Source: Lepidostoma basale (Eukaryota; Arthropoda; Insecta; Trichoptera; Lepidostomatidae). From it: a stretch of 64,000 nucleotides of DNA. The first letter of the stretch is position 1. Each line of letters starts with the position of its first letter. A model generated the notes under the pieces. It worked only from the letters and a program-made list of their open reading frames with translations. It ran no database searches and was not told the origin of the DNA. The translations under genes were made by a program, and so were the position numbers. Positions 10,587-20,668 of this stretch are shown one piece after another. The stretch spans positions 24,040 through 88,039 of the forward strand of contig JAHDVF020001256.1 in NCBI GenBank assembly GCA_022606425.2, given 5' to 3'.

Positions 10587-10753
10587 GGTGGCGATGAGGT
10601 TCGCAGTGGCGATGAGGTTCGCAACCCATCACACCGCGTCTCCCGCGGGGCGAAAAGAGAAGGATGGAGTGGCGCATCGGATAAAGTGTGACAGTCCATT
10701 CTTTCTGCTTACCCTTTCGAGGAGACGGCGTGATGGTTAGTTAGTTAGTTAGT
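10587..10753 (+). mobile_element. Short element D, copy 2, with target-site duplication
   Basis: Begins GGTGGCGATGAGGTTCGCA and ends in the subfamily A tail GGCGTGATGG(TTAG)n. TAAAAACAT occurs at both edges (10,578-10,586 and 10,754-10,762), so this 167-bp unit transposed as such. Its first 18 bases are tandemly duplicated. It has no coding capacity and was presumably mobilised by the RTE-like LINE whose 3' end it carries. Confidence 0.75.
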
Positions 10754-10762
10754 TAAAAACAT

Positions 10763-11774
10763 ATTTAAATAGTGAATGCCATTAATTTAATAGTATTCAC
10801 CATATAAAAGTAAAAAAATAAACACGATATATTTAACTTGATTATTTTACTCTGAAGAAGGACGGGTACTATTCAAAATGTTTTTTGTGAAATTAATGGG
10901 AAAAATAAATTCGTTTTAAAAAATATGTACCTATATTTATAATTCGTAAGCAAAGTATGCCAAAGGCCCATTTACAACGAATCAATGTTCCAAATAAGTA
11001 TGCATTCAATAAACACGAGCCTGTTTTCCTAACCAGATTTTCCCTATAAAATTCCCTTTTATCGCTCCTTGTAACAGAGTGAGCCCATAATGTTATTTTT
11101 TACATGTGATGTGTTTCCAGTCCTGGTCTGAGACTTGACAGCCCGGATATTGAATGAAATGTCTGCTTATATGTTTCCTCCCGTTTTTACGACTTATTTC
11201 ATAAGTTGGCCCCGAACCTTCAGCCATCCCTCCGACAATATCCGCAGTCTTTATCTGACTCGAATACAAGTAATTCAATATCGTAAAAGGAAGAACAAAA
11301 CTTACCAGGATGTAGTCCTTTCTTTTAAATTTCGTAAAGGGACCTCGCGATGTTCGAATTCTTACACATAAATATATTTTATAGATACTTTGAACTTGTG
11401 TACAAAGGATTTCCAAATCAACATAATATTACGTAATTCAAGCCAGCACATGCATTGTTATCTATAATATTTACTGGGTGAAGAAATAAAAACTATCAGA
11501 AGTGCTCGAAATATCAGTCCATACGAACGTTTGTATTTTACGTTCGTAAATTATCACGGTTGATTGAACATTTTTTATGGTCTTGGTTATGTCCATATTT
11601 CATGGTGGTCCTCATCGACCGACATTTCAGATACTGTTACAGTCTCCATCTTCAAAAATTAAATTAACTTGAGAATGTTTTCGTCACCCTCAAATAATTG
11701 ATTATTTTAAGGAGTTCTCATTGCAAAATATGTTTGAATAATAATTTAAAGTATTACGTACATATGTCATCTAA
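10763..11774. other. AT-rich stretch, no recognised gene
   Basis: Overlapping open frames around 11,093-11,416 on both strands show no domain, signal peptide or composition change. I regard them as chance. Confidence 0.45.
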
Positions 11775-11775
11775 G

Positions 11776-12045
11776 TAACCATAAAGCCGTCTCCCCGAAG
11801 GGGTAGGCAAAAACTACTGACCGCCATACTCTTCATACATCGTGTCATGCATGCACGTTGATTTTTCCGACTCCTCACGTGGCCGACATTCAATATCAGA
11901 TTTTTTCACATTCATCTAAGAGATCTCATTTCTACTGCATCTATTTTCCTTTATCCTTCTTTTGTCAGTTCCGTGCTTCACTTCCACAAATAAGGGTCAG
12001 TACAAGAACACGACATATTTCATTTCTTCCATATTCGCCACCACT
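11776..12045 (-). mobile_element. RTE-like subfamily A with internal deletion
   Basis: The minus strand has the tail end (CCCGAAGGGGTAGGCA...GTGGCCGACATTCAATAT). It then jumps, around 11,905, straight to the RSLRRM...QKKDES coding region, losing about 200 bases. The (TTAG)n tail is reduced. Confidence 0.7.
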
Positions 12046-12084
12046 ATGTATTGTGGATTTGCATTTGAATTACTTTTGAAAAAC

Positions 12085-12150
12085 ATTTTTAGCATTTTTC
12101 ACAAATATGTTTAGATTGTAGCAAATATGCATCTTCAGGTGTAAAAATAT
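12085..12150 (-). repeat. Hammerhead-like fold-back arm
   Basis: The minus strand reads CTGAAGAT at 12,138-12,131. A weak hairpin follows, then TAAAC-AT-ATTTGTG, matching the layout of the fold-back families. No second arm was identified. Confidence 0.35.
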
Positions 12151-13204
12151 AATAAAAGTAAACAAAGAAAGACTAATATAAAAAACGCATTTAAAATTCG
12201 ATACAATAATTTAAATTTAAAAATTAACCTGGGCTAATTGCTGTAAGTACTTTAATTTTATTTATTATTATCAGTAAGAACTAATAATTAATATTAAAGG
12301 CTAATATTACACGATGATGATATAAAAAAATACATAAAATTTTTATTTAGAAAAAACATACATTTGAAAAGACGTAATTTATATAGAAATTATTAAATGA
12401 TTAATTTGGATTTGATTGGGAATGGGAGCTTGGGAGATTAAATGTAGATAAAGTATTTAAGGAGAAAGAAGTTAAAGGAGGAATCTGATTATTAATTATG
12501 TTTTCAATTAATAATGATTATTAATTATTAATTATGTCGTGTTTTTTTATATTTTTTTAATATTTTGTGTATTAAACCAAGTTATTTTCAATTTCCTAAG
12601 TATATTGCTTAAAATGTTATACAATTGGGAAAGTATTAAATATGTGTAGTTTTCAATGGTAAGGATGCGAGAAGAATAATATATTATGAAAATGAAATAA
12701 GTATCGGCGCGTAAGAAATCGAACGAGCACCCACAGATTGGGCGTATCACAGATTCCTGACCATTAGAATGAAAAGGGACAAGAACGCATTAAACAAATT
12801 TGTTTTCCTATCGAATTCTTATCATCTCATTATCTTTTATTTGCGAGAAGGGAAAATGTGGAACCACTATTTATCCGAGTAAATGGGCGACTCGCAGTGG
12901 CGGTGAGTTACTTACTCAGATAAATTGATGTCGTTAAAGGCAAAACTCCTTAGAATATTGCGGACCAATTTTCATTTCATTTATGAGACTCTTTGAGCAA
13001 TAATTAAACGGAGAAGAAAGTTTCCTCACTAGCGGAGTTGTTTGTTGGAAAGTTAGTGCCAAAAAAGTTTTCTTGTTAAAAATATTGAAGGATCTTCTCC
13101 TAGCGCCCTGTATGCTGTATGGTACCTCTGACGCACCCAGCTCGGGGGTCGGGGGCTGGAGGGGGATGCTCAAGTGTTGAGAACAGAGCTTTTACCTAAT
13201 CTAT
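12151..13204. other. AT-rich stretch, no recognised feature
   Basis: It contains short local repeats (ATTAATAATGATTATTAATTA around 12,500) and nothing coding that I can support. Confidence 0.45.
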
Positions 13205-13221
13205 CGATATAAATTGTATTT

Positions 13222-13443
13222 ATTGTTTCTTGAACAATGATGTAAAACGTCAGTTTTCTAGAAGTTTTATTACATTTTATGGGAATGATATGTTTCGCCG
13301 TTCTAAGGCATTATCAAATGTTAATGCTTTAGGAAAATGTCTACATTTGATAGAAGGGCGAAGGGCCGTAGAAGGGCGAAACATGTCATTCTTATAAAAT
13401 ATAATAAAACTTCTAGAAAACTGACGTTTTCATGAGTATTAAT
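13222..13443. mobile_element. Fold-back element FB1 with 16-bp flanking direct repeats
   Basis: The inverted arms AAAACGTCAGTTTTCTAGAAG and its complement enclose TTTCGCC...GGCGAAACATGTCATTC. GATATAAATTGTATTT is exactly repeated at 13,206-13,221 and 13,444-13,459. A duplication this long is unlike cut-and-paste MITEs and fits insertion by a retroelement-type mechanism. Confidence 0.75.
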
Positions 13444-13982
13444 GATATAAATTGTATTTCTCTTAATATAATCAATCTTTTGAATCGATTTCTATATAAT
13501 ATATTTTAGACTTTTTGTTTTATACAACAGGTTTTTAGACCCAATTACTGAATACATTTTAAACATTTTGCAGCTATACATGTTAAAATAATACACATAT
13601 ATCAGCATATTTATAATTATATACCTATACGATCCTTAAAGGACGCATAGGTCATATGGAGAATCTCCACATCGACTGACACCTCATTCAAGAGCATCAT
13701 ATGTATGCTGCACCTCATTCAAGAGCACCATTGTATACTGCGCTATGACATTTTTTCTGCTATGCGGTAAGCACAACAGATCGTGTCTTTTAGCGCGAAT
13801 ATACCTGTTCGGTGCATTGAAGCCATAACACTCCAAGATTTATGGGCAATCTATGAAGTATTTTAAATCCTACGATCATCAATGTACCTTTTCTTCTTAA
13901 TTCGAGACTGCAGTACCTTATGTCAATAATATTCAAGTTGGTGGTGGCATAGAGGAATAAAACGAATAGAATAGAACAAAAC

Positions 13983-14105
13983 ACAAAAGGTCTCGGGTTC
14001 GATTCGTGCGATGGCAGTTTGGTTATCACACTGTTTTTGGTCTTGCGAAGAATTCACGCGACAATAAAATGGCGATAAATTAGCTACATATTAAATTATC
14101 TACCT
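13983..14105 (+). mobile_element. SINE T, head-truncated copy
   Basis: Contains the polymerase III B-box-like GGGTTCGATTC (13,995-14,005), then GATGGCAGTTTGGTTATCACAC and the TCACGCGACAATAAAATGGCG domain shared with the 27.8 and 36.5 kb copies. The A box and the 3' tail are missing. Confidence 0.65.
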
Positions 14106-14574
14106 GGCTAAAAGCAATTCGTTAACAATAATTTGATTCAAACGACCTGTTTTATTTTTAAATAACAATGTTTTTTATAGAAAGGTACAATAAATATACC
14201 TATATACATATTGACGTCTGCTACATTCATGGAGGTCTACAAATGTAGAGAAAAGTACAATTTAGTGATCATCCCGGCATATTTACGTTTGTAACATTCT
14301 AATATAAAATTATGTAGATCGGGTTCTGTGAAATGAAAAAGTTATAGTGTTATCGATAAGGAATTTTATTGTCCATTTATATTAATGCTCGTAGGCAACA
14401 TACCATTTTTTATCTGATTTATTTACATAAACGATAACTTCCAGTGGGGCGGCTTAATGTCACACATATGTTACTATCTATCTGAGTAAATTATCTGAAA
14501 AACAAAACATTATATTTGTGTTAACTAAACTCCATAGTATAATGTCACGATAAGTGATCAAATGTTTTCATAAT
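14106..14574. other. AT-rich stretch, no recognised feature
   Basis: I see nothing beyond AT-rich filler. Confidence 0.5.
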
Positions 14575-14757
14575 TTCAGAAGGCAAATACTCTTAATTCT
14601 GGAGAGTATCCTGTCTTCCTAATGTTGAACCATCTCTTATGCGTTTCTGGTAGTATACTATATATAATATATTATTTTACCTGTTCTCAATAGATGCCTT
14701 AAAAATAATTTTTTTAATGTCTGTTGATGAAATAAACTGATTTGATTGATTTATTGA
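14575..14757 (+). mobile_element. CR1/Jockey-superfamily LINE, 3' end only
   Basis: Matches the end of the long LINE at 47.2 kb: CAAATACTCTTAATTCTGGAGAG, the CTAATGTTGAACCATCTCT stretch, TTTTACCTGTTCTCAATAG, AATAAACTGATTTGATT. It is severely 5'-truncated. Confidence 0.8.
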
Positions 14758-14789
14758 TAATAATCGTAATTTTGAATAAAAGTGAAACA

Positions 14790-15655
14790 TATAAACCATG
14801 AAAGAGCTGAAAGGGTTGGATGTAGCTGCCAAAATGAGAGGAGTGTCAGTAAGCTGTAACTTGTATGCGCATGACGCTGTCCTACTTGCAGACAACGAGC
14901 ATGAACTATAAATCCTGGTGAATAGTATGTATGAGGTATGCATGCGAAATGATCTGATGATGAATGTGAATAAGTCCAAGGTAATGATTTTTGTAAAAAA
15001 AATATATTGACAGTCTGCAACATTAGCGTGAATGGTGAAAATTTGGAGCAAGTAGATGAGTTAGTGTATTCCGGTAGTATGTTTACAAAAGATGTTCGAG
15101 CGGAGAGGGGTATTGAAAGAAGGATTGGGTTAAGCAACAAAGTGAATGGTGCACTTAAAGTTGTCATCGCAAACCAAAACATATCTAAAAAACCTGAAAT
15201 GGCAGTGCACAATGGTGTTATTATACCTACCCTTATGTATGGAAGCAAAGCATGAAACTGGCAAAAGAAGGATGAAAGTAGAATAAATGCAGTAGAAATG
15301 AGATCTCTTAGACGAATGTGTGGATATTCTGTGTATGATAGAGTGTCGAATGAAAATATAAGAAGTGAATGCGGTGTTAATGATGGTGTTATGAACAAAA
15401 TAATGAAAGGATCATTAAAATGGTTTGGACACTTGGAAAGAATGAATGAATAAAGGATGGTAAAAAACAGTATATGTTAACGATCTAAATGGAACTAGAA
15501 ATAGAGGAAGACCGAGGAAAACTTAGCACGATCAAATTAATCAAATATTGAATATCGGCCACGTTAGGGGTCTTTATGTCAGAAAAAAAGTGTGGCAGTC
15601 CATTCTTTCTGCCTACCCCTTCGAGGAGACGGCGTGATGGTTAGTTAGTTAGTTA
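14790..15655 (+). pseudogene. RTE-like LINE subfamily A, longest plus-strand copy
   Basis: This copy enters the element inside the reverse-transcriptase domain. VSVSCNLYAHDAVLLADN corresponds to the catalytic YxDD motif, here with the first Asp changed to His. Then follow NSMYEVCMRNDLMMNV, ISVNGENLEQVDELVYSGSMF, IPTLMYGSKA, RSLRRMCGYSVYDRVSNENI, MKGSLKWFGHLERMNE, RGRPRKT and the 3' end GGCGTGATGGTTAGTTAGTTAG. TGA at 15,253 replaces a Trp codon, the start of the last third is frame-shifted and WHDQ has become *HDQ. It is a dead copy, but it shows which domain the many shorter fragments come from. Confidence 0.8.
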
Positions 15656-15656
15656 A

Positions 15657-15910
15657 CATATACTTCTTTTACCATTTTTTCTTTATTTATTCTTTCCATA
15701 TGTCTTAACTATCTTAATGATCCTTTAATTATTTTGTTCATTTCATTCGCACTGCATTCACTTCTTTAATTTTCATTCGATACTCTATCATACACAGATT
15801 ATCCACAAATTCGTCTAAGAGATCTCATTTCTACTGTATTTATTCTACTTTTATCCTTCTTTTGCCAGTTCCATTCTCCACTTCCATAAATACGGATCAG
15901 TATACTATAG
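15657..15910 (-). mobile_element. RTE-like subfamily A fragment, inverted and without tail
   Basis: Reverse complement of the 15,230-15,480 part of the adjacent copy, from the KKVYVND region back to NWQKKDES. It carries no 3' end. Together the two form an inverted repeat with arms of about 240 bases. Sequence differences show it is not a fresh duplication. Confidence 0.7.
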
Positions 15911-16768
15911 CTTTTTTATCCCATTATAATTATTATTGTTATTATTAAATATTTTGTTTGTATTAGTTTATCTTCGATTTCGATTCATACTCTTATACTG
16001 ATAATTATTATGTTCATTTATATTTGTGATTTTTGACATTTTTTTAATGTTTCTATGTTTTTTTATATATGTATTACAATCGCTCTTACCTTAAAAAAAA
16101 AAAAACGTTTGAATGGGGGGATAACTAGATTAGAAAATGAGGCGAACATTACAATTTATACACACATTATCGTTACATCCTAAATAAATTAAACCGATTT
16201 TTATACTTAACTTATTTTTTATAAATTAAACATTTAAACAACATTTATAATAATAAGCACCATCTCCCGCCCACCGTTGCAAATATTCTGTTACTTATAA
16301 AAAAATATTAAAAGTACTATATAAAGAATTATCGTCTGAATATATTTACTATACACTTTTTATATTTAATTTCTTTCAATTATGTGTATATTATGGTTAC
16401 TAGAAATCTAATAGACGCAAAAAATTAAAATGCTTTCTCTCCTTATTTCTGACTAGATTTAACATTTTTTTCGCGTTTTTATAATATTTATTTTATAATA
16501 AATTAAGTCAATTTTTTGCACTTGTATAAAATACTTGATCGTTTGTTATTTATCGTGACTTCGCTTTTGAATCACGAAAAAATATATGTACATGTAAATA
16601 CTTACCTAGTCATGTTTTGAATATATGACATCTAATATTTTTCTTTTGTTTTGTTTTACCATATGATAAATATAATGCTTTTGAAGATTTAACTATGTTT
16701 CGTGTACGTAAATAATGATAATAATAAAACAATTAATGGTTAATCGTTTATAATATGTAATTACTTTT
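15911..16768. other. AT-rich stretch, no recognised feature
   Basis: Very AT-rich and homopolymeric. No open frame with coding character. Confidence 0.5.
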
Positions 16769-16894
16769 ATTCCACTTGATTTTTAGCTTCGACCAGTTTC
16801 GGCAGCTCGCTGCATCTTATGGTATTTATCATGATTAGTCCAGAAGATGGCAACGAGTTGCCGAAACCGGTCGAAGATCAAAATCAAGTGGAAT
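16769..16894. mobile_element. Fold-back element FB4
   Basis: Arms ATTCCACTTGATTTT...CTTCGACCAGTTTCGGCAGCTCG (16,769-16,809) and CGAGTTGCCGAAACCGGTCGAAG...CAAGTGGAAT (16,854-16,894) are inverted copies. Both arms carry the GAT-hairpin-GAAAC-NN-GTC motif. In the right arm it is AGAAGAT, GGCAA-CGAG-TTGCC, GAAAC, CG, GTC. A half copy lies at 24,722-24,805. Confidence 0.75.
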
Positions 16895-17332
16895 AATATT
16901 ATATACATATTGTAAAGGATTTTTTAAATACTTATTTCATTTACTTATTTCATTTTTAAATACTTATTTCATTTAATTTTTTTTCTATTTTCATTATTTA
17001 CAATGAACATCTTTCTAGAAATTTCAATTAACAATATTCATAGTTTTTCGTGTATGTTATTGATTCAGCACCTATCATTAATATACTAAACTTTTTACTT
17101 CATGTGAATTTAACTATTAATTAACTTTTGTATATATTGATTCTTAACGATGATATAAAACTCCATATTAAATAATTAATACGAATGAAAACGTATGTAA
17201 ATAACGAAATAATAAAAAAATCCTTTTTTTATTTAAAGAATAATATTTCCATTATTTACAGTGAACTTCAACCATGATTTATTTTAAATAACATTTTTTT
17301 TAATATGTCTGTTTTCTGGAAGTGTTGTTAAT

Positions 17333-17693
17333 CTCAAATGCTGATATAAGATATGAATGTAGAGCGGAAGAAGTTAATATGAACAAAATTATGAAAGGAT
17401 CCCTGCATTGGTTCGGACATATGAAGCGCAAGAATGGAGATAGAATGGTTAAGAAGGTAAACGTTTACGATATAAATGGAGTACGGAGTCGAGTTACACC
17501 GAAAAAAACATGGCATGAAAAAATTAATCAAATTTTAAAGATTGGTCTTGTTAGAAGTCGGAAGAATCGACGTGCGTGTATGACTCGTTGTATGAATGTG
17601 GAGAAAGCTAGGGAGGTGTGTCAGTATAGAGTAGTGTGACGTTTCATTCACTCTGCATACCCTGCGGCGAAATGGCGTCATGGTTTGTTTGTT
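17333..17693 (+). pseudogene. RTE-like LINE subfamily B copy inside FB1
   Basis: Encodes SNADIRYECRAEEVNMNKIMKG, LHWFGHMKRKNGDRMVKKVNV, TPKKTWHEKINQILKI and the C-terminal RRACMTRCMNVEKAREVCQ. The usual RGRPRKTW is TPKKTW in this copy. The 3' end is GAAATGGCGTCATGG followed by (TTTG)n, the tail type of subfamily B, not the (TTAG)n of A. The 105-codon frame from 17,322 is uninterrupted up to a premature TGA. Confidence 0.75.
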
Positions 17694-17756
17694 TATTTTG
17701 TTATTATAATTTATGTGAATGATAAGTTTGGCGTTTCTAAGGCATTATTAAATTAA

Positions 17757-17997
17757 TCTGCTGAACGCGGTCTCCTTGGAGATCGACGTCTTTCATATTA
17801 GCGAAAGCACGTTCAGAGGGCAAATACTCTTAATTCTGGAGAGTATCCTGTCTTCCTAATGTTGAACCATCTCTCATGCGTTTCTGGTAATATACTATAC
17901 ACAATATATTATTTTACCTGTTTTCAATAGATGTCTTAAAAATAATTTTGTAATGTCTGTTAATAAAATAAACTGATTTGATTTGATTTGAATATCA
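17757..17997 (+). mobile_element. CR1/Jockey-superfamily LINE 3' end inside FB1
   Basis: Starts at CTGCTGAACGCGGTCTCCTT (the LLNAV...EIDVFHIRES coding end). It continues through the same 3' untranslated region as the 47.2 kb LINE to AAACTGATTTGATTTGATTTG. Confidence 0.85.
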
Positions 17998-18146
17998 AAT
18001 GTTTGATAATGCCTTGGAACGCCAAAACATGTCATTCCCATAAATTAAAATAAAACTTCTACAAAATATATGTTTTCATTTGTGTCAATTATTTAATATG
18101 GAGTTTTACATCATTGTTCAAGGAACAATAAATAAGTTGGAGCTAC

Positions 18147-19389
18147 TCAAATGATTATGTACCGCCGAATCAATTATCTTAATTAACTAAACTGTTCATT
18201 CAAGGATTCTGCGACGATCATTTAAATCTGAATATTGAGACACGTCATTGAATCCATAAAAGGTTCCACGTTTAGCATATCCTAAGAAAATACTGCCATG
18301 CCTCCGGTACCGCGTGGCGCGCACGCGTGCACCCCCGGAGAAATCAGGTGACGGTACTGAGGGTTATAATTTACATGTCCGATTCCCACATTACGCGAAA
18401 TCACCACTGACATTCATTACAATCATGGCCACATTGATTGCATACACGACTCAAACACTTCTGATTGATCAAATTCCAATCATTATTATCAATTCGAATG
18501 TAAATTATTTGATTCATAACCCATTCATTATGTAAACTAATTTCCAATATGTGAATTATTCTGATCATCCATATTTTAAGCATTTCATGATTTCGCTTTT
18601 AATTTATTTTATTTTCTCTTGCATTATTATTTTTGATATGTTCATCTATCTATAATCTTAACTGTGAGCGTAGTTAAATAAAGGTTTGTAATATTATAAC
18701 TTAGAGCTTTGTATAGAAAATCACGCCTCTGCTCAAACGCCGGTTAAAGTACGTTCGAAAACGTGACATAACCTCTTGACACAGATTGCGTACTGTTTTT
18801 ATTAACTTCAGTTTCTTTTATTTTCATATCTATTAATATAAATAGACAAATTCCAGAAACCTTTTTCATATTAAATTATATCCATTTTTCATTTTTATAC
18901 GTACCTGTTCTAATATTTCATTTATAAAAGAAAATCTTTAATATGTGCTTATTCTTCTGATAATAAAGTTCTCTTCATTTATTAGTACTAACCGAATGAT
19001 AGGTGCTGAAACTTTTGTTTATTTTAATAACATTTATTAAATAAATGTTTTTAAGTGTGCCTACACTAAAGTGATGCTTTTAATTTTCTTTGATTCTTGA
19101 TTCAAAACCAAACACTTGTTCGTGTTCATTTTTCATCATATGTTTTCGTAGCTCTTGACATTCGTGTTTTTATATTAAGTAAAGGTTAACCTTATCTATT
19201 TGTTTAATATGTATGTGATTTTAAAAATCTAATCGAAGATACAACGCATTTATTTGTAAGCTAGCGGTCAATTAAAATCATATGTGTGTTACGGATAATT
19301 GATAAGGCTTGATAAACAAATCTGGGATTTATAATTTTGATAGTTGTATTTCGTAGTTTATATTTCTGATCGTCGTTATGATTATTTTG
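18147..19389. other. Mostly AT-rich, no confident gene
   Basis: 18,300-18,350 is locally GC-rich (GGTACCGCGTGGCGCGCACG) without coding evidence. The remainder is AT-rich filler. Confidence 0.4.
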
Positions 19390-19875
19390 TGATTTGAAGT
19401 TAAGCTCGAGCCGCGTGATAGGCGAGGTGACGATGACAACAGTCGGCATGGCGCTTCTTGCCGGCGGTAAACAAGCGGTGGGCGGGAAGGTGGGCGGGTC
19501 CGCTACCTCTCTTGGGCGTGTGCCGCGCCGGGGCCTTCGAGGCCAGCGCCACCAGCAGCGCGAGCACGCCGCCCGCCCGCATGGCTGCTCAGGCGGTGGC
19601 CATCCTCCCCGCCGGCCGGACACTTGACGGGCACACACGCTTAGCACTCTGCACCGTGGGAAGCGCCGCTCGTGACGCGTATCGACCTGGCTCCGGGCCC
19701 GGACTGCCGCCCGCGGCCCGCGCCCCGTAGGCGCGCGCACCGCCCCCCGCCCTCCGCCCTCCGCGCACCGCCGCTGCCATGGTGAATCTCCTCCAGGGGG
19801 GAGATGCGTTGAACTTTGAATAATATTCTTAATTATTTCCTCGCGGATTGTACCGCACCTCTCCGCGCCCGACAT
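19390..19875. promoter_or_regulatory. CpG-rich GC island, possible promoter or first-exon region
   Basis: About 480 bases of strongly GC- and CpG-rich sequence, with runs such as CGCCGCCCGCCCGC and GCGCGCGCACCGCC, sit within otherwise AT-rich DNA. No LINE, SINE or fold-back signature is present. In insects such islands often cover promoters and first exons; the orientation suggested by the exon below is minus. Confidence 0.45.
19507..19582 (-). CDS. Candidate first coding exon with signal peptide (unknown secreted or membrane protein)
   Basis: On the minus strand an ATG at 19,582 opens MRAGGVLALLVALASKAPA followed by RHTPKR. Its short basic start, leucine/valine/alanine-rich core and small residues near a possible cleavage site are typical of a secretory signal. 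The candidate exon would end at AGAG|GTAGCG, a tolerable splice donor, leaving a phase-1 intron; without splicing the frame stops after 60 codons. The region upstream on the minus strand (to about 19,870) would be GC-rich 5' UTR and promoter. No downstream exon was found in this window, so the gene, if real, extends left through a long intron. I cannot name it. Chance is possible because GC-rich DNA makes open frames easily. Confidence 0.35.
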
Positions 19876-19941
19876 CTCTCGATGGAAAAGGTATCACCCG
19901 GCATAACCTTGATTCTAAAAGGCGGTACGCTCAGTTTCAGG

Positions 19942-20372
19942 AAATACTGTAGATATACATATAAACGATTATGTACTAACTAACTAACTAACTAATCTGA
20001 CAAGGAAATACATGTAGATAATACATATAAACGATTATGTACTTAACTAACTAGCTAACTAATCTGACAAGGAAATACTGTAGATATACATATAAACGAT
20101 TATGTACTTAACTAACTAGCTAACTAATCTGACAAGGAAATACTGTAGATATACATATAAACGATTATGTACTTAACTAACTAGCTAACTAATCTGACAA
20201 GGAAATACTGTAGATATACATATAAACGATTATGTACTTAACTAACTAGCTAACTAATCTGACAAGGAAATACTGTAGATATACATATAAACGATTATGT
20301 ACTAAACTAACTAACTAACTAATCTGACAAGAAAATACTGTAGATATACATATAAACGATTATGTACTAAAC
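19942..20372 (-). repeat. 65-bp minisatellite built on an RTE-type (CTAA)n tail
   Basis: The landmark TCTGACAAGG recurs at 19,996, 20,063, 20,128, 20,193, 20,258 and 20,323, a period of 65 to 67. Each unit has (CTAA)3-4 with a CTAG variant, then TCTGACAAGGAAATACTG, TAGATATACATATAAACG and ATTATGTACT. The array ends directly on the 3' end of an RTE-like copy, whose tail is (CTAA)n in this orientation. Confidence 0.9.
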
Positions 20373-20436
20373 TAACTAATCATCACGCCTTCTCTCCGAA
20401 TCGGTAGACAGAAAGACTAGACCGCCATACTATTAT
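20373..20436 (-). mobile_element. RTE-like subfamily A, short tail copy next to the minisatellite
   Basis: Minus-strand 3' end: ATCATCACGCC, CCGAATCGGTAGACAGAAAG, GACCGCCATACT. It lies between the minisatellite and the following fold-back element. Confidence 0.65.
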
Positions 20437-20668
20437 TTCGTGATTAATACGAATGGAAACGTCTGTTTTCTAAAAGTTTTATTATAATTTCCGAGTAGGG
20501 CATGTTTCGCGTTTCTATGGCATTATGAAATGTTTGAAAATGCCTTAGTAAGACAAAACATATCATTCCCACAAATTATAATAAAACATAGACGTTTTCA
20601 TTCGTTGTAATTATTTAATATGGAGTTTTACGTCAGTATCCAAGAAACAACAAATTGTTTCCTCACAT
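20437..20668. mobile_element. Fold-back element FB1
   Basis: Left arm AATGGAAACGTCTGTTTTCTA...GGGCATGTTTCGCGTTTCTA, right arm TAAGACAAAACATATCATTCCC...TAATATGGAGTTTTACGTCA. The two arms pair around GAAATGTTTGAAAATGCC. Confidence 0.65.

Larger units (their letters stand above)
17145..18146. mobile_element. Fold-back element FB1 split by three insertions
   Basis: The parts in order are: left arm to AATGAAAACGT (17,201), unknown insert, GTCTGTTTTCTGGAAGTGTTG (17,306-17,327), RTE-like B copy, TATAATTTATGTGAATGATAAG...GGCATTATTAAATTAAT (17,705-17,755), CR1-type 3' end, and right arm TATCAAATGTTTGATAATGCC...AAGGAACAATAAA (17,998-18,146). Joining these parts would give one palindromic FB1. Confidence 0.7.

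Noticed and set aside
14751..15398. 215-codon minus-strand open frame
   Set aside because: It lies antisense to the RTE-like LINE copy at 14.79-15.66 kb; similar antisense frames occur over other copies (for example 49,681-50,208 and 22,502-22,858), showing it is a property of the LINE sequence.
19261..19875. 204-codon minus-strand open frame through the GC island
   Set aside because: Most of it is Arg/Pro/Gly-rich low-complexity sequence followed by AT-rich DNA; only the short signal-peptide exon in another frame seems worth noting.
19980..20370. Possible CRISPR-like array of direct repeats
   Set aside because: Units are contiguous 65-bp tandem repeats without unique spacers, in a eukaryotic context.
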